Below the pieces are notes generated by a model, which was not told where the DNA came from, did no database searches, and saw nothing but the letters and a program-made list of their open reading frames with translations. The position numbers and the translations under genes are program-made. A stretch of DNA of 59,614 nt from Candidatus Heimdallarchaeota archaeon (lineage in GTDB: Archaea > Asgardarchaeota > Heimdallarchaeia > JABLTI01). Where the stretch lies: positions 1 to 59,614 of the forward strand of contig DXJV01000029.1 of the NCBI GenBank assembly GCA_019056785.1, read 5' to 3'. This document shows, in pieces, positions 16,805 to 25,641 of the stretch (positions are counted from its first letter, which is position 1; each line of letters opens with the position of its first letter).

Positions 16805-18169
16805 GTGTCAGAGGATGGCAATAAGGATTATTATGGTATAGCAGCAGTATGGTTAGATGCCCAAGATATCACCGTTTGGTCCAAAGTAACTCTTAAGACA
16901 AAGAAAGGGACATTTAAAGGAATACTTCTCCCGCGTGGGGGGCAAGGAGATGACAAACACCTTACTATCAAGCTATCAAATGGCTATAATATCGCGATAA
17001 ATCTGGATGATATTATTGAAATCAAAAAAACCGGACAAGCAAAGAGTGAATATAAAATTCCCGAAAAAAAGTTTCGACGCAATCCCAACAAACCAACTGT
17101 TGTTCTTTTAGGAACAGGGGGAACAGTCGCTTCACGATTAGATTATAATACCGGCGCAGTGATCCCGGCATTTTCCACTCAAGAATTATATAATGCCTTT
17201 CCTGAACTACGGGATTACTGCAATCTTGAAACCAAAAGCGTAATGCAAAAATTTAGTGAGAATATCGAACCTGCAGATTGGATTAAAATTGCCAATGAAA
17301 TCATGTCAATCATCGAAAATAACGACCCAGTTGGGATCGTAATTGCCCATGGAACCGACACACTCCATTATACAGCTGCAGCATTATCATTCATATTGAA
17401 AAATTTGGATCGACCAATTATTCTCGTTGGTTCACAGAGAAGTAGCGACCGGCCTTCAAGTGACACGGCAATAAATTTGCTTGGAAGTGTGAATGCTGCT
17501 GTAAATGTGGATATTGCTGAAGTCATGGTCTGTATGCATGCAACCTCAAGTGATACAGCTGTCTTTTTACACCGAGGAACGAGAGTAAGAAAAATGCATA
17601 CCAGCAGAAGAGATGCTTTTAAAACGATTGCTGCAAAACCCCTTGCAAGAATCGATGGGAAAAAAATCGCTTATCTTCAGAAGAATTACCAAAGAAGGGG
17701 ACAAGCGAAAGGAGCAATTACAGCAGATGCTAAATTTGAGCCAAAGGTTGCTTTGGTTTATTTCCATCCTGGTTTGGAACCTGAAATTATCGATTTTTAT
17801 GTGAATAAAAACTATCGAGGGATCGTTTTTGCAGGAACAGGATTAGGACATACAAGTCAAAGAGTTATCAATAGACTTGAAGTGGCAATTGACAATAATA
17901 TTCCAATCTTTATGACTTCACAATGCCTTTGGGGGCATACAAATCTAGCAGTCTATGAAACAGGAAGAAACTTACTCAAAAAGGGCGTTATTCCTTTAGG
18001 GAACATGTTACCCGAGGTTGCTTTAGTAAAAGCAATGTGGGTATTGGGGCATACAAACGAAATTCCTTTTGTAAGAGAGCTAATGCAAAAAAATCTCGCA
18101 GGTGAAATTATAATGCAAGAAAGAGTAGATGATTTTGTAATCAGACAGATGGGATTAAACGAGAAGTAA
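16805..18169 (+). CDS. gatD: Glutamyl-tRNA(Gln) amidotransferase subunit D
   Basis: GatD is the asparaginase-like subunit that releases ammonia from Gln or Asn for the GatDE complex. The N-terminal 80 residues form a small beta barrel typical of GatD. The asparaginase domain has the first catalytic Thr in LLGTGGTVASR and the second Thr/Asp in IAHGTDTLHYTA. GSQRSSDRPSSDTAINL is also characteristic. Length, 454 residues, fits. The GTG at 16805 follows GAGAGGATC. A small gene of unknown function starts 10 bases downstream and is probably cotranscribed. Confidence 0.95.
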   Translation: MSEDGNKDYYGIAAVWLDAQDITVWSKVTLKTKKGTFKGILLPRGGQGDDKHLTIKLSNGYNIAINLDDIIEIKKTGQAKSEYKIPEKKFRRNPNKPTVVLLGTGGTVASRLDYNTGAVIPAFSTQELYNAFPELRDYCNLETKSVMQKFSENIEPADWIKIANEIMSIIENNDPVGIVIAHGTDTLHYTAAALSFILKNLDRPIILVGSQRSSDRPSSDTAINLLGSVNAAVNVDIAEVMVCMHATSSDTAVFLHRGTRVRKMHTSRRDAFKTIAAKPLARIDGKKIAYLQKNYQRRGQAKGAITADAKFEPKVALVYFHPGLEPEIIDFYVNKNYRGIVFAGTGLGHTSQRVINRLEVAIDNNIPIFMTSQCLWGHTNLAVYETGRNLLKKGVIPLGNMLPEVALVKAMWVLGHTNEIPFVRELMQKNLAGEIIMQERVDDFVIRQMGLNEK

Positions 18170-18179
18170 AAAGGAATTT

Positions 18180-18671
18180 GTGGGAAGAAAACCGCTTAGC
18201 CAATATACCAGGAAAGTGATTGTAAATTTGACTTTAAATGAAGAAATTGTACAACAAATTGACCGTTCGCGTGAGAATTTACAAAAGGTATATGACGATT
18301 TACAAGTGGACAACTATAATGTGCATTACCATATTATATGGACCATTCGCGCTGAGATAGAGTATATTGTTGCGACTTTAAAATTATTAAACAATTTTGA
18401 TGATCAAATATTGGGGGAAAAATGGAAAAAGGAATTCGGAGAAAAATTGAAACAGGTACGTTCTGAGAGAACCATTCGACAAGCATTTTTGGAAACCTTG
18501 ACACTCTTTGATGAATTGGAAGGTATTGAAGATATCATTAATTTCTATAAAACTTGTTGGAAAATCAAAGAGAAATTAACTGTTCTTTTGAATGTTGTAA
18601 AACCCAAACACAAATTGCCGGAAAAAGCGACAACGCCAAGCAAAAAAAGGAACCAAAACGTAAAGCCGTAA
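18180..18671 (+). CDS. Hypothetical helical protein cotranscribed with gatD
   Basis: I do not recognise this 163-residue, mostly helical protein. It starts with a GTG after AAAAGGA only ten bases after the gatD stop. No membrane segment or cysteine motif is evident; the C-terminus is basic (KPKHKLPEKATTPSKKRNQ). The position suggests it is translated with gatD, but no link with tRNA amidation can be read in the sequence. Confidence 0.65.
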   Translation: MGRKPLSQYTRKVIVNLTLNEEIVQQIDRSRENLQKVYDDLQVDNYNVHYHIIWTIRAEIEYIVATLKLLNNFDDQILGEKWKKEFGEKLKQVRSERTIRQAFLETLTLFDELEGIEDIINFYKTCWKIKEKLTVLLNVVKPKHKLPEKATTPSKKRNQNVKP

Positions 18672-18772
18672 AGCAAAGTCTTATTTTGCAGTAGCAGCAT
18701 TATTATAATAATAAAGTGTGGATTTAAATATCCCAACCTCTTTCAGAAAAAACCAATTAATTGGTGAAACTA

Positions 18773-19000
18773 ATGCCCCCAAGATGTCCGAGCTGTAAAA
18801 GTAAAATGGAGTATGAACCTCCAAATTATGTTTGCCCAGGATGTGGACTGGTTATAAATCGCTACGATTTCGACAAAGTAAAACGAGAGCATTTTCAAAA
18901 GAAAAAAACTGATGATGACCCATTTTATGAGAAGAAGAAGAAAAATCGTGACTATCTCGATTGGTATACTTCATCTGATAAAGAGAGTTATGAAGAATAA
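18773..19000 (+). CDS. Small zinc-ribbon protein
   Basis: The 75-residue protein begins with a two-CxxC zinc ribbon (CPSCKSKMEYEPPNYVCPGC), similar to the N-terminal ribbon of TFIIB-type or RPA12-like proteins, followed by a highly charged tail rich in Lys, Asp and Tyr. The ATG at 18773 is chosen because GGTGA at 18763-18767 lies at good spacing; upstream GTG and TTG codons in frame are less likely. Function is unknown. Confidence 0.7.
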   Translation: MPPRCPSCKSKMEYEPPNYVCPGCGLVINRYDFDKVKREHFQKKKTDDDPFYEKKKKNRDYLDWYTSSDKESYEE

Positions 19001-19128
19001 AGCAGCGAGTGAGCAATAAAAAGAAGTGAAAGATAACCAGAACAAAAAAGATCTTTGTAGAGGACACTAAATTCTACCGATTAGTGGTTTGTTTTAACAA
19101 GAATAACTTTGTGAAGTGATGAAGTAAT

Positions 19129-19416
19129 TTGACTGTTCGAGGAAATCATTTGCAATGTGACATGCGAGACACCTGTATTTCTTGTTCGATTTATACTTGG
19201 CCTCCCAAAATGAACAAACCAAAGAGCTACTATTTCTGCGAACATTGCAATATCGACATTTTATGTGAAAGAGGATTTTCAATTTCCTATGATTACTTCG
19301 ATGATGGGTTTGTCGATAAAAAAACCAGATGCATTAAATGCAACAGGCTTTTATTGAAAAAAACGTGGCCCATCATTCCAGAAAAACTCAAGAAAGAACT
19401 TTTAAAAATGAAATGA
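19129..19416 (+). CDS. Hypothetical cysteine-rich zinc-binding protein
   Basis: This 95-residue frame has several cysteine pairs, including CISC, CEHC and CIKC, and ends with a basic tail. The pairs suggest one or two structural zinc sites. The start is uncertain: TTG at 19129 is the first option in frame and no strong Shine-Dalgarno precedes it; ATG codons inside the frame would remove the first cysteines. It is not recognised as a known family. Confidence 0.5.
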   Translation: MTVRGNHLQCDMRDTCISCSIYTWPPKMNKPKSYYFCEHCNIDILCERGFSISYDYFDDGFVDKKTRCIKCNRLLLKKTWPIIPEKLKKELLKMK

Positions 19417-19435
19417 CTCAAAGGGGAAAGGAGAA

Positions 19436-19825
19436 TTAAAGCTGCCCTAACAACGGACTTTCTCTCATTGTCCGGAAATCGGATTCAAAGATAATTTCAA
19501 TGTTTATCTTATCTTTTTTAATAATTTCTTTTGCACGAGGACTAATTTGACGACAGATGAGAATGACCTTATCCATACCATATTTCTCAAGGTAATCTTC
19601 CAAATAGTAGACTTTATCATAAGGTAAGGAACGGTTCCACATAAATAGCATAATTGCAACGCGTTCACCATCACTTTTCTTGACTTCAAAATCAATTGGG
19701 CGTAGTTTCTTCTGGATGACAATATGCTCTCTGAAATCATAGTTGTGTTCGTGGAGGAAAGCTCTAATCTTTTCTTCAACTTCTTCTTTTGTTAAAAATT
19801 TGGGGGACACAGGTTGATACTCCAT
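19436..19825 (-). CDS. Hypothetical protein, possibly with a restriction-endonuclease-like core
   Basis: This 129-residue protein has alternating strands and helices: RPIDFEVKKS, RVAIMLFMWNRSLPYDKV, a helix YYLEDYLEKYGM, and the strand KVILICRQIS followed by AKEIIKKDKINIEII. The order resembles the core of Mrr or RecB-like nuclease folds, with DFEVK as a loose D-x-E-x-K. The catalytic arrangement is not convincing, so a nuclease role is not claimed. It is convergent with the preceding zinc protein. Confidence 0.6.
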   Translation of the reverse strand: MEYQPVSPKFLTKEEVEEKIRAFLHEHNYDFREHIVIQKKLRPIDFEVKKSDGERVAIMLFMWNRSLPYDKVYYLEDYLEKYGMDKVILICRQISPRAKEIIKKDKINIEIIFESDFRTMRESPLLGQL

Positions 19826-19937
19826 TTTTCCATGCTATGCGATAAGTTTACTATCTATTACTTTGTTAATTAATCTTTTTTATGCTTATTACCAGATGTT
19901 AAGATAGCTTAGTAACCGTAAATGTGGTTGATACTAT

Positions 19938-21749
19938 TTATGCAGTGGCTAATTTATTCTTTTTCACAATGATAGGTACAAGAACTGCCAAGAAGAGGGT
20001 TGAGAGAAAAGCAACTGGTAAAGTAAAACCAGTATTATTCAAAGTGAGAGGGTCAAAGCCGGCTTTTAACATAAATGTTTTAGCTTTTTCAAGATTATAG
20101 CTATATTTAGTTATATCAGGATTGATGTAGGAAGTGAATTTATTTGAAAAAGGTGAATCAATGATATGACTTTCCGTTTGGATCAAGCCCGCAATTTGTG
20201 TTTTATCAAATATATGTGCTATTGCTTTACGAACTGCAAGCCCCTTTGTCATTGTTCCATCTTCTGTCAAAGTTAAGTCACTTATCTCGGGGGTGTCAGT
20301 GGATTTCAAGTTAAAACCAATATAAACGACATCGAATTCATCACGTGTTTGTGCCTGATAAGGTGTTTGGGTAAGAAACTCGAGGCCTTTTTTATAGTGT
20401 TTGAAAATGTCCAGTTTTCCGCTTTTATATTCGTTGAGTATCGTGTTGAAATCTGATAGAAGACGAACTTTATAGGTCAACATATCTAGATCCTCGTTAA
20501 AAGCATCAGCTTGTTTTCCCCACCAATTCGGATTCCGAGAAAAGACCGTCTCTAAGCCTTGAGAAATCTTTTCAATATAATACATGCCAGTTCCAAGGCC
20601 ATAGATGCTGTATTTCTTCCAATTATCATGATTTGTATTGGGAAGACCATCAGGCCCAACACTTACATTTAGGTAGTGTTCAGGTAGCATCAATTTTTCC
20701 AGCTCGGTAAAAACAGGTGTAAAGGACTGTAAACCCGGTGCACTCTTATTCCCATCAATGATTATATCGAGAGAAAGATTGCTTTTTTTCTCAAGTCCTT
20801 TTACCCATTTAAAATAAGTGCCAGTAGTGGAAAGGTTTTGGTACATTTTAATCGAAAAGATTACATCATCAGCAGTAAATGTCTCATTCTCATAATAGTG
20901 ATCTTGGTCCGTTTGCCAGTAAACATTATCCCGCAAATTTATGGTTAGAATTGTTTTATTCGAATTAAAAGTCCAACTTTCTGCTAGCATAGGTAATAGG
21001 GAACCATCACTAGTTACTCGGAAAAGTGGGTCGGCAATGAGAGACAAATACAGGGTGTTCTCTACAAAAAGAGGGTTCATTTCATCCCATTTGGGCCATT
21101 CATTAGGCATAATATAATCAATAAAAACACTGGCATTCTCTTGCCCTGTGTGGTTTCCAGTCCATGACATATAGGGCAATGAAGCAACTAATCCTTCTGC
21201 ATGATCCCAACCTGCTAATGTCCCCCAGGCAGAATAAGTTGAAACCTTATTATAAATAGGTATTACAGCTAATATATTATTCATCAAGTTTTCTTGCCAT
21301 TGATAATAAAGGTCAATCCGGGCGAGTGGATTAGGCTCAAGTTGAGCGGCTTCCAGTAATTCCTCATTTTCTTTGCCACCGGGAATGCTTTCATCGATTC
21401 CCCAATAATTTGCTGAACCATCCTTTGAGAAGAGAACTGTCGGATCAACATCTTTACTTGGCCAATCCATATCAATGTACACAATATCAAATTCCCTCGA
21501 AACTACGGCTGATTCGAATGCTCCTTGGGGGTGAGTAACAATTTTAGAATCAATTCTAATACGTCGCAACTCTTGGGCAAGGTAATTGGCAATACTTTGA
21601 TCATCGCTTGTGCTTAAAATTGTCACTCTGAAAAAATAGCCTTCACTTGGGATTGCTTGTGAGCTAATTGTTATAAGTGTGGAAACAAGCAAGACGGTTA
21701 AAATTGCAAGAACTAATGTCGATTTTCTTTTAATTTGTACCAACAACAC
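19938..21749 (-). CDS. Membrane-anchored family-5 solute-binding protein with apparently permuted lobes
   Basis: This 603-residue extracellular protein has an N-terminal membrane helix or signal (residues about 10-30) and a C-terminal membrane anchor (about 572-592, then KKNKLATA). Family-5 peptide-binding proteins normally begin with the lobe containing LAESW, LRDNVYW and TADDVIFSIK. Here those lie at residues about 255-300. Residues about 38-198 look instead like the usual C-terminal part (LAQELRRIRIDSKIV, the DPTVLF-type and ANYWGI stretches, ARIDLYYQWQENL, IPIY). The protein then stops just after LEKAKTFMLKAGFDP, where the normal C-terminal lobe would start. No permease or ATPase genes are adjacent. 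Ligand is unknown. The GTG at 21749 or the adjacent TTG may be the start. Confidence 0.75.
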   Translation of the reverse strand: MLLVQIKRKSTLVLAILTVLLVSTLITISSQAIPSEGYFFRVTILSTSDDQSIANYLAQELRRIRIDSKIVTHPQGAFESAVVSREFDIVYIDMDWPSKDVDPTVLFSKDGSANYWGIDESIPGGKENEELLEAAQLEPNPLARIDLYYQWQENLMNNILAVIPIYNKVSTYSAWGTLAGWDHAEGLVASLPYMSWTGNHTGQENASVFIDYIMPNEWPKWDEMNPLFVENTLYLSLIADPLFRVTSDGSLLPMLAESWTFNSNKTILTINLRDNVYWQTDQDHYYENETFTADDVIFSIKMYQNLSTTGTYFKWVKGLEKKSNLSLDIIIDGNKSAPGLQSFTPVFTELEKLMLPEHYLNVSVGPDGLPNTNHDNWKKYSIYGLGTGMYYIEKISQGLETVFSRNPNWWGKQADAFNEDLDMLTYKVRLLSDFNTILNEYKSGKLDIFKHYKKGLEFLTQTPYQAQTRDEFDVVYIGFNLKSTDTPEISDLTLTEDGTMTKGLAVRKAIAHIFDKTQIAGLIQTESHIIDSPFSNKFTSYINPDITKYSYNLEKAKTFMLKAGFDPLTLNNTGFTLPVAFLSTLFLAVLVPIIVKKNKLATA

Positions 21750-21839
21750 TTCACCCGAGATTAAAATTGATGTTGGAATAAGTTACCTTAAGTAAATTAA
21801 TTCTTTTGTTAAAGATGAAAAAAAGAAAAAAGAATCTTA

Positions 21840-21864
21840 AGAGGGATAAACAAGATTACCCTCT
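21840..21864 (-). terminator. Hairpin and T-run at the end of the 21856 gene
   Basis: AGAGGG (21840-21845) and CCCTCT (21859-21864) pair across the stop codon of the large surface-protein gene. On the minus strand a T-rich tract (positions 21839-21818) follows at once. This looks like a terminator overlapping the end of the coding region. Confidence 0.5.
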
Positions 21865-24099
21865 ATAGATTTCTTCGATATGAGCTTCTCGCTCCTCTTC
21901 TATGCGCTTCTTCTTCTTCTTTACACGAATCCATGCCACCCAGAGGAACAGGGCAACAAATCCTGCTAAGAAGAATTCAGGAAGGATATAGTAGATGACT
22001 GGAAGCGGTCGTTCAACAGTAAACAACTCTGAAGCCGGGCCCCACGGTGAGGTTGTAAAGTTGGCGTTTAAGTTAACGATTTTCGCTGAAACATAGTAAG
22101 TATTATCAGGTAAGCTACTTACATCAATATTCGCGGCATACCAAAACTCTGACACATTATCCCATTGAAGATGCCCAGTTAAAGCAGAAGGGATGCCATC
22201 AAATAAGAAGATTTTCCAGCGCGCTTCACGAATGTCTACAATGTCAGGGTCAACAGGTTTCTCGATGATTTCATAGTAGTCTAAGAAGGTGTGGTTGTAA
22301 TCGCTCCAAGCTCGTATGTTAGTGATATTAACAATGTTATTTTCAGGGTCATAAGTAATGATTGGCTTTGTGATGGTAATATTATGGTCACGAGTGACGA
22401 AATATTTGGTCCCTTTTTGTTGGACATAGGGATAGAAGATTGGTTCACCACCACCAACAGTTGAAGTTTGGTAATAACCAACTGGAATGGTTAAATTAAA
22501 CCGGGCAATAATATACAGATCGACACCGGTTGGTGTGAAAACAAGCCCAATATCTGATCCATTATCATACCAACGACGAGTAACTGGGTCCCACTGAAGC
22601 TCGCCAGTGACAACATTACCTTCAGTATCCTTCTTGGGAACGCCGATAACTTCCCCAGTTTGTGTTGCACCATGACCTTTTTGGTATAAAATCCAAATGG
22701 CAGTATCAACTTCGTCTGGGAGTACTTCGCCGATTTCGGGGATGTCATGACAGTAAACAGTGATGTTAAAAACATCGATTGTTCGCTCTTTGGAATGATA
22801 GATGTAAGTTAAACCTTCAACTGTTGTATTGTAATAATACACATAGAAAGCATTTGCAGAAACGTTGCTCCAGGTAGGAGCCGCTCGATCCATATCAAAA
22901 CGATAAATAATTGACTGGTTTTTCTGAGCAACAGCATTGTATGCTAATGAGTTATAATACCATTTCTGAGTCGTGACATTAAATGCCAAGTCAAAATAAT
23001 GCATGGAGAGCTCAACAGGTTCGTTGCTATCATCATCGCGGACGATATACCATGCTTGAGCCATGGTGGCAAGTTTGTCATCAAGAATATATTCGCCAGA
23101 ACTGTTTCTAAACCGAACTTCAAATTCAGGGATAGTGATATAGTTCGTGTAGTTGTCGTAAGTAAATTGGGGAACTGGAAGATCAAGATAGGACCAATTC
23201 ACAGCTTCCATTGCATGCTCTAGGGCAGAATAAATTGCTTCCACCGTGTAATTTAGACACAAAAGAACTCTATCCTTGTAAGTAGCTTCCCAGTTACTGG
23301 CCTTTGTTACGGAATCGTTCAAGTCCACTAAAAGATTCTCAGCATAAGGATAGATTTGTTGCGCCAAAGTTATAGAAGCATTATAAGCGTTTTGTGCAGC
23401 AACGACATTTGGTGTGACATTGAAGTAGTTATTGTAATAAACACTCATGTCTGTATATCGATAATTGAATGCCGGCTCATCAAAATAGGATTTTGAAACA
23501 CCAGCTTCGATAGCATTTTCGAATGCAACAACTTTCTCAGTGAAGAGGGTTTCATTATTGCCATAATGGAAGCCCCAAGCAGTGGCATTCCAAATAGCAT
23601 ACCATGTTCCAGCTTGGCCAACATAATGACTCATTGTTCCTGCATAAAATGCGGCCAGCTTATAATCAGTATCCTCTTTACTTAACTCGGCAACGAGTTT
23701 TGTGTACTCTTCTTGAGCACGTATCGATAAGTTTGCATAGACAACAGTTGTCCCGGCGGCATCTAGACCGATTTTCAATTTGTCTATATCACCATAATCA
23801 GTATAACTATAACCATACGGGACACTCGCATTACCATTATAGGGCGCTTCTACTCCATGCCAGAATGCGTAAAGGTTCTCGGTTATCCAAGAGATTTTCG
23901 CATCGGGGAAAATTTTTACTGCTTCCCAGGAGAGCCATTGTGTAGTCGAAAATCTAGGGCGCGTGAATAATCTGTTATCCAGTGTGCTTTGATCGGATTG
24001 CCAACCAAGCACATAAGATGGTACCATAGAGACCGTCACAATGAACAGCATGGTAATTGCTATTGTTTTTTTCGTAACAATTCTCATGTTTGTTTTCAC
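21856..24099 (-). CDS. Large secreted surface protein with a degenerate zinc-phospholipase-C-like N-terminal domain
   Basis: The 747-residue protein has a signal peptide (about residues 10-32) and a C-terminal membrane helix followed by a basic, charged cytoplasmic tail. Many N-x-S/T sequons in between suggest N-glycosylation outside the cell. The first 250 residues recall the zinc-dependent phospholipase C/P1 nuclease fold: Trp just after the signal, STTQWLSWEAVKIFP, and AFYAGTMSHYVGQAG. The expected ligands are mostly lost (THxxI reads TQ, HYxGD reads HYVGQ), so catalysis is unlikely if the assignment is right. The C-terminal half is beta-rich and probably Ig-like. It is next to the solute-binding protein gene on the same strand, and both may be envelope proteins. 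Confidence 0.65.
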   Translation of the reverse strand: MKTNMRIVTKKTIAITMLFIVTVSMVPSYVLGWQSDQSTLDNRLFTRPRFSTTQWLSWEAVKIFPDAKISWITENLYAFWHGVEAPYNGNASVPYGYSYTDYGDIDKLKIGLDAAGTTVVYANLSIRAQEEYTKLVAELSKEDTDYKLAAFYAGTMSHYVGQAGTWYAIWNATAWGFHYGNNETLFTEKVVAFENAIEAGVSKSYFDEPAFNYRYTDMSVYYNNYFNVTPNVVAAQNAYNASITLAQQIYPYAENLLVDLNDSVTKASNWEATYKDRVLLCLNYTVEAIYSALEHAMEAVNWSYLDLPVPQFTYDNYTNYITIPEFEVRFRNSSGEYILDDKLATMAQAWYIVRDDDSNEPVELSMHYFDLAFNVTTQKWYYNSLAYNAVAQKNQSIIYRFDMDRAAPTWSNVSANAFYVYYYNTTVEGLTYIYHSKERTIDVFNITVYCHDIPEIGEVLPDEVDTAIWILYQKGHGATQTGEVIGVPKKDTEGNVVTGELQWDPVTRRWYDNGSDIGLVFTPTGVDLYIIARFNLTIPVGYYQTSTVGGGEPIFYPYVQQKGTKYFVTRDHNITITKPIITYDPENNIVNITNIRAWSDYNHTFLDYYEIIEKPVDPDIVDIREARWKIFLFDGIPSALTGHLQWDNVSEFWYAANIDVSSLPDNTYYVSAKIVNLNANFTTSPWGPASELFTVERPLPVIYYILPEFFLAGFVALFLWVAWIRVKKKKKRIEEEREAHIEEIYRG

Positions 24100-24215
24100 C
24101 TAAAATACTACCTAGTTCTGAACACCTAAACTAAGCTATGAATATAAAAAAGCACTGACTATTTAAAAAAAATCTAGTCGAATTTCTACTAGTCAAACAC
24201 AACCAAACATACTCA

Positions 24216-25517
24216 TTAGTGCTTTTTTAGGGAAGCCAGGAGTTCTTTGGCTCTCGAGAAGCGGACATTATTTTCATCGATCATTTTTTGAGCAATAAGT
24301 TCGATTGCTTCACCTATAGCGCCTGCGGAAATGGCGATGTTTTTTGCATGTAATTTCATGTGGCCTTTAATAATTCCTGTGGTGGCCAATGCCCTTATTG
24401 CTCCGAGATTTTGAGCCAACCCTACAACGGCAGCCACCTGAGCTAATTCTGCGGCACTTTTAACTCTAAGAATCTTTAAAGCTATTTGCGCCACGGGATT
24501 TGTTTTTGTTGCGCCACCGATGATTCCCACCGCGAGGGGGAGTTCTATGGAACCTTCCAAATCGCCATTTTCATTTTTCACCCATTTTGTCAGGGAAGTA
24601 TAGGAACCATCTTTTGCAGCATAAGCATGAGCTCCTGCTTCAATGGCCCGTGTATCATTCGCCGTGGCAAGAATTACAGAAGAAACACCATTCATGATAC
24701 CTTTGTTGTGGGTTGCAGCTCGATAGGGGTCAGCTTCGGCAAAAGCCGCTGCAGCAACAATATTATCTACAACTTTTTCACCCCCCAATTTTTCCTTTGA
24801 AACAACACAAGAAGCTCTAGCAAGACGCAAATCAGAGAGATTTGAAAGAATTCGTAAAAGTACTCTTCCACGCGTTAATTCCTCAATATAAGGGGCGGCC
24901 AATTCAGCCATAGCGCTGACAACATTTGCACCCATGGCATCCAAACAATCCACCAGTAATTCAACAATCAACATTTTACCAACTCGAGTGGAAATAACAC
25001 GCGTTCGTAAGTTCTTTGCACCACCACCGAGTTTATTCAGTGTTTTCCCGGTGCGATTTGCTATCTCCAGGATTTGTTTTTTATTCTCTTCTACTAAGTG
25101 TTTTGCTTTTTGTGGATCACTTAGATCTAACACCTGAATTTGGCTAATCATTATCTGGTCGGTTGTTGTTGCAGTAAATCCACCAGTATCTAATGTTAAT
25201 TTCGCCGCATTGCATGCAGCCGCAATAACTGAAGGTTCTTCTACCGCCATTGGAACAACATAGACTTTATTGTTGATCAAAAAATTAACACCTAAACCTA
25301 GCGGTACAGAAATTGCTCCCACAGCATTTTCGATCATCCCATTGATCGTTTCAAGTTTTAATGAACCCGTCTTCATTAAAGTTTCAATATCCGCATCAGT
25401 GATCTCAGAGTTTAATGCTTGAATTTTTTTCAATCGTTCCAAGGAGGTCAATTTATAGAAGCCTGAAAATGTTTTGAAGTCAAAATTTGGTGAGTCTAGT
25501 CTTGTCATTTTTTTCAT
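24216..25517 (-). CDS. mvaA: Hydroxymethylglutaryl-CoA reductase, class II type
   Basis: The 433-residue protein is HMG-CoA reductase, which makes mevalonate for isoprenoid lipids. The catalytic Glu region AVEEPSVIAAACNAAK, the lysine region THNKGIMNGVSSV, the Asp of ATANDTRAIEAGAHAYA and the C-terminal His of GHMKLHAKNIA are visible. The overall pattern and length match class II enzymes (Pseudomonas/Archaeoglobus type) rather than the class I enzymes of most archaea and eukaryotes. The cofactor preference cannot be read. A monocistronic gene is likely: its neighbours are separated by over 100 bases on each side. Confidence 0.93.
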   Translation of the reverse strand: MKKMTRLDSPNFDFKTFSGFYKLTSLERLKKIQALNSEITDADIETLMKTGSLKLETINGMIENAVGAISVPLGLGVNFLINNKVYVVPMAVEEPSVIAAACNAAKLTLDTGGFTATTTDQIMISQIQVLDLSDPQKAKHLVEENKKQILEIANRTGKTLNKLGGGAKNLRTRVISTRVGKMLIVELLVDCLDAMGANVVSAMAELAAPYIEELTRGRVLLRILSNLSDLRLARASCVVSKEKLGGEKVVDNIVAAAAFAEADPYRAATHNKGIMNGVSSVILATANDTRAIEAGAHAYAAKDGSYTSLTKWVKNENGDLEGSIELPLAVGIIGGATKTNPVAQIALKILRVKSAAELAQVAAVVGLAQNLGAIRALATTGIIKGHMKLHAKNIAISAGAIGEAIELIAQKMIDENNVRFSRAKELLASLKKH

Positions 25518-25641
25518 CTCAAATAGAGACAGTCATCGTTTTTATCGTTAAAATATTTTCTAAAATATGAGAAATAATGGTCAACGGTTGATGGAGAACA
25601 AAAGCAGCTTGCAAAGAAAAAAAGGAAAAAAGACTTTACGT

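Noticed and set aside
19436..19825. Calling this gene an Mrr-type nuclease
   Set aside because: The D-x-E-x-K match is loose and no catalytic Gln or second acidic residue could be placed.
23604..23945. A 113-codon plus-strand frame inside the surface-protein gene
   Set aside because: It is antisense to a long frame with signal peptide and membrane anchor and looks like a shadow.
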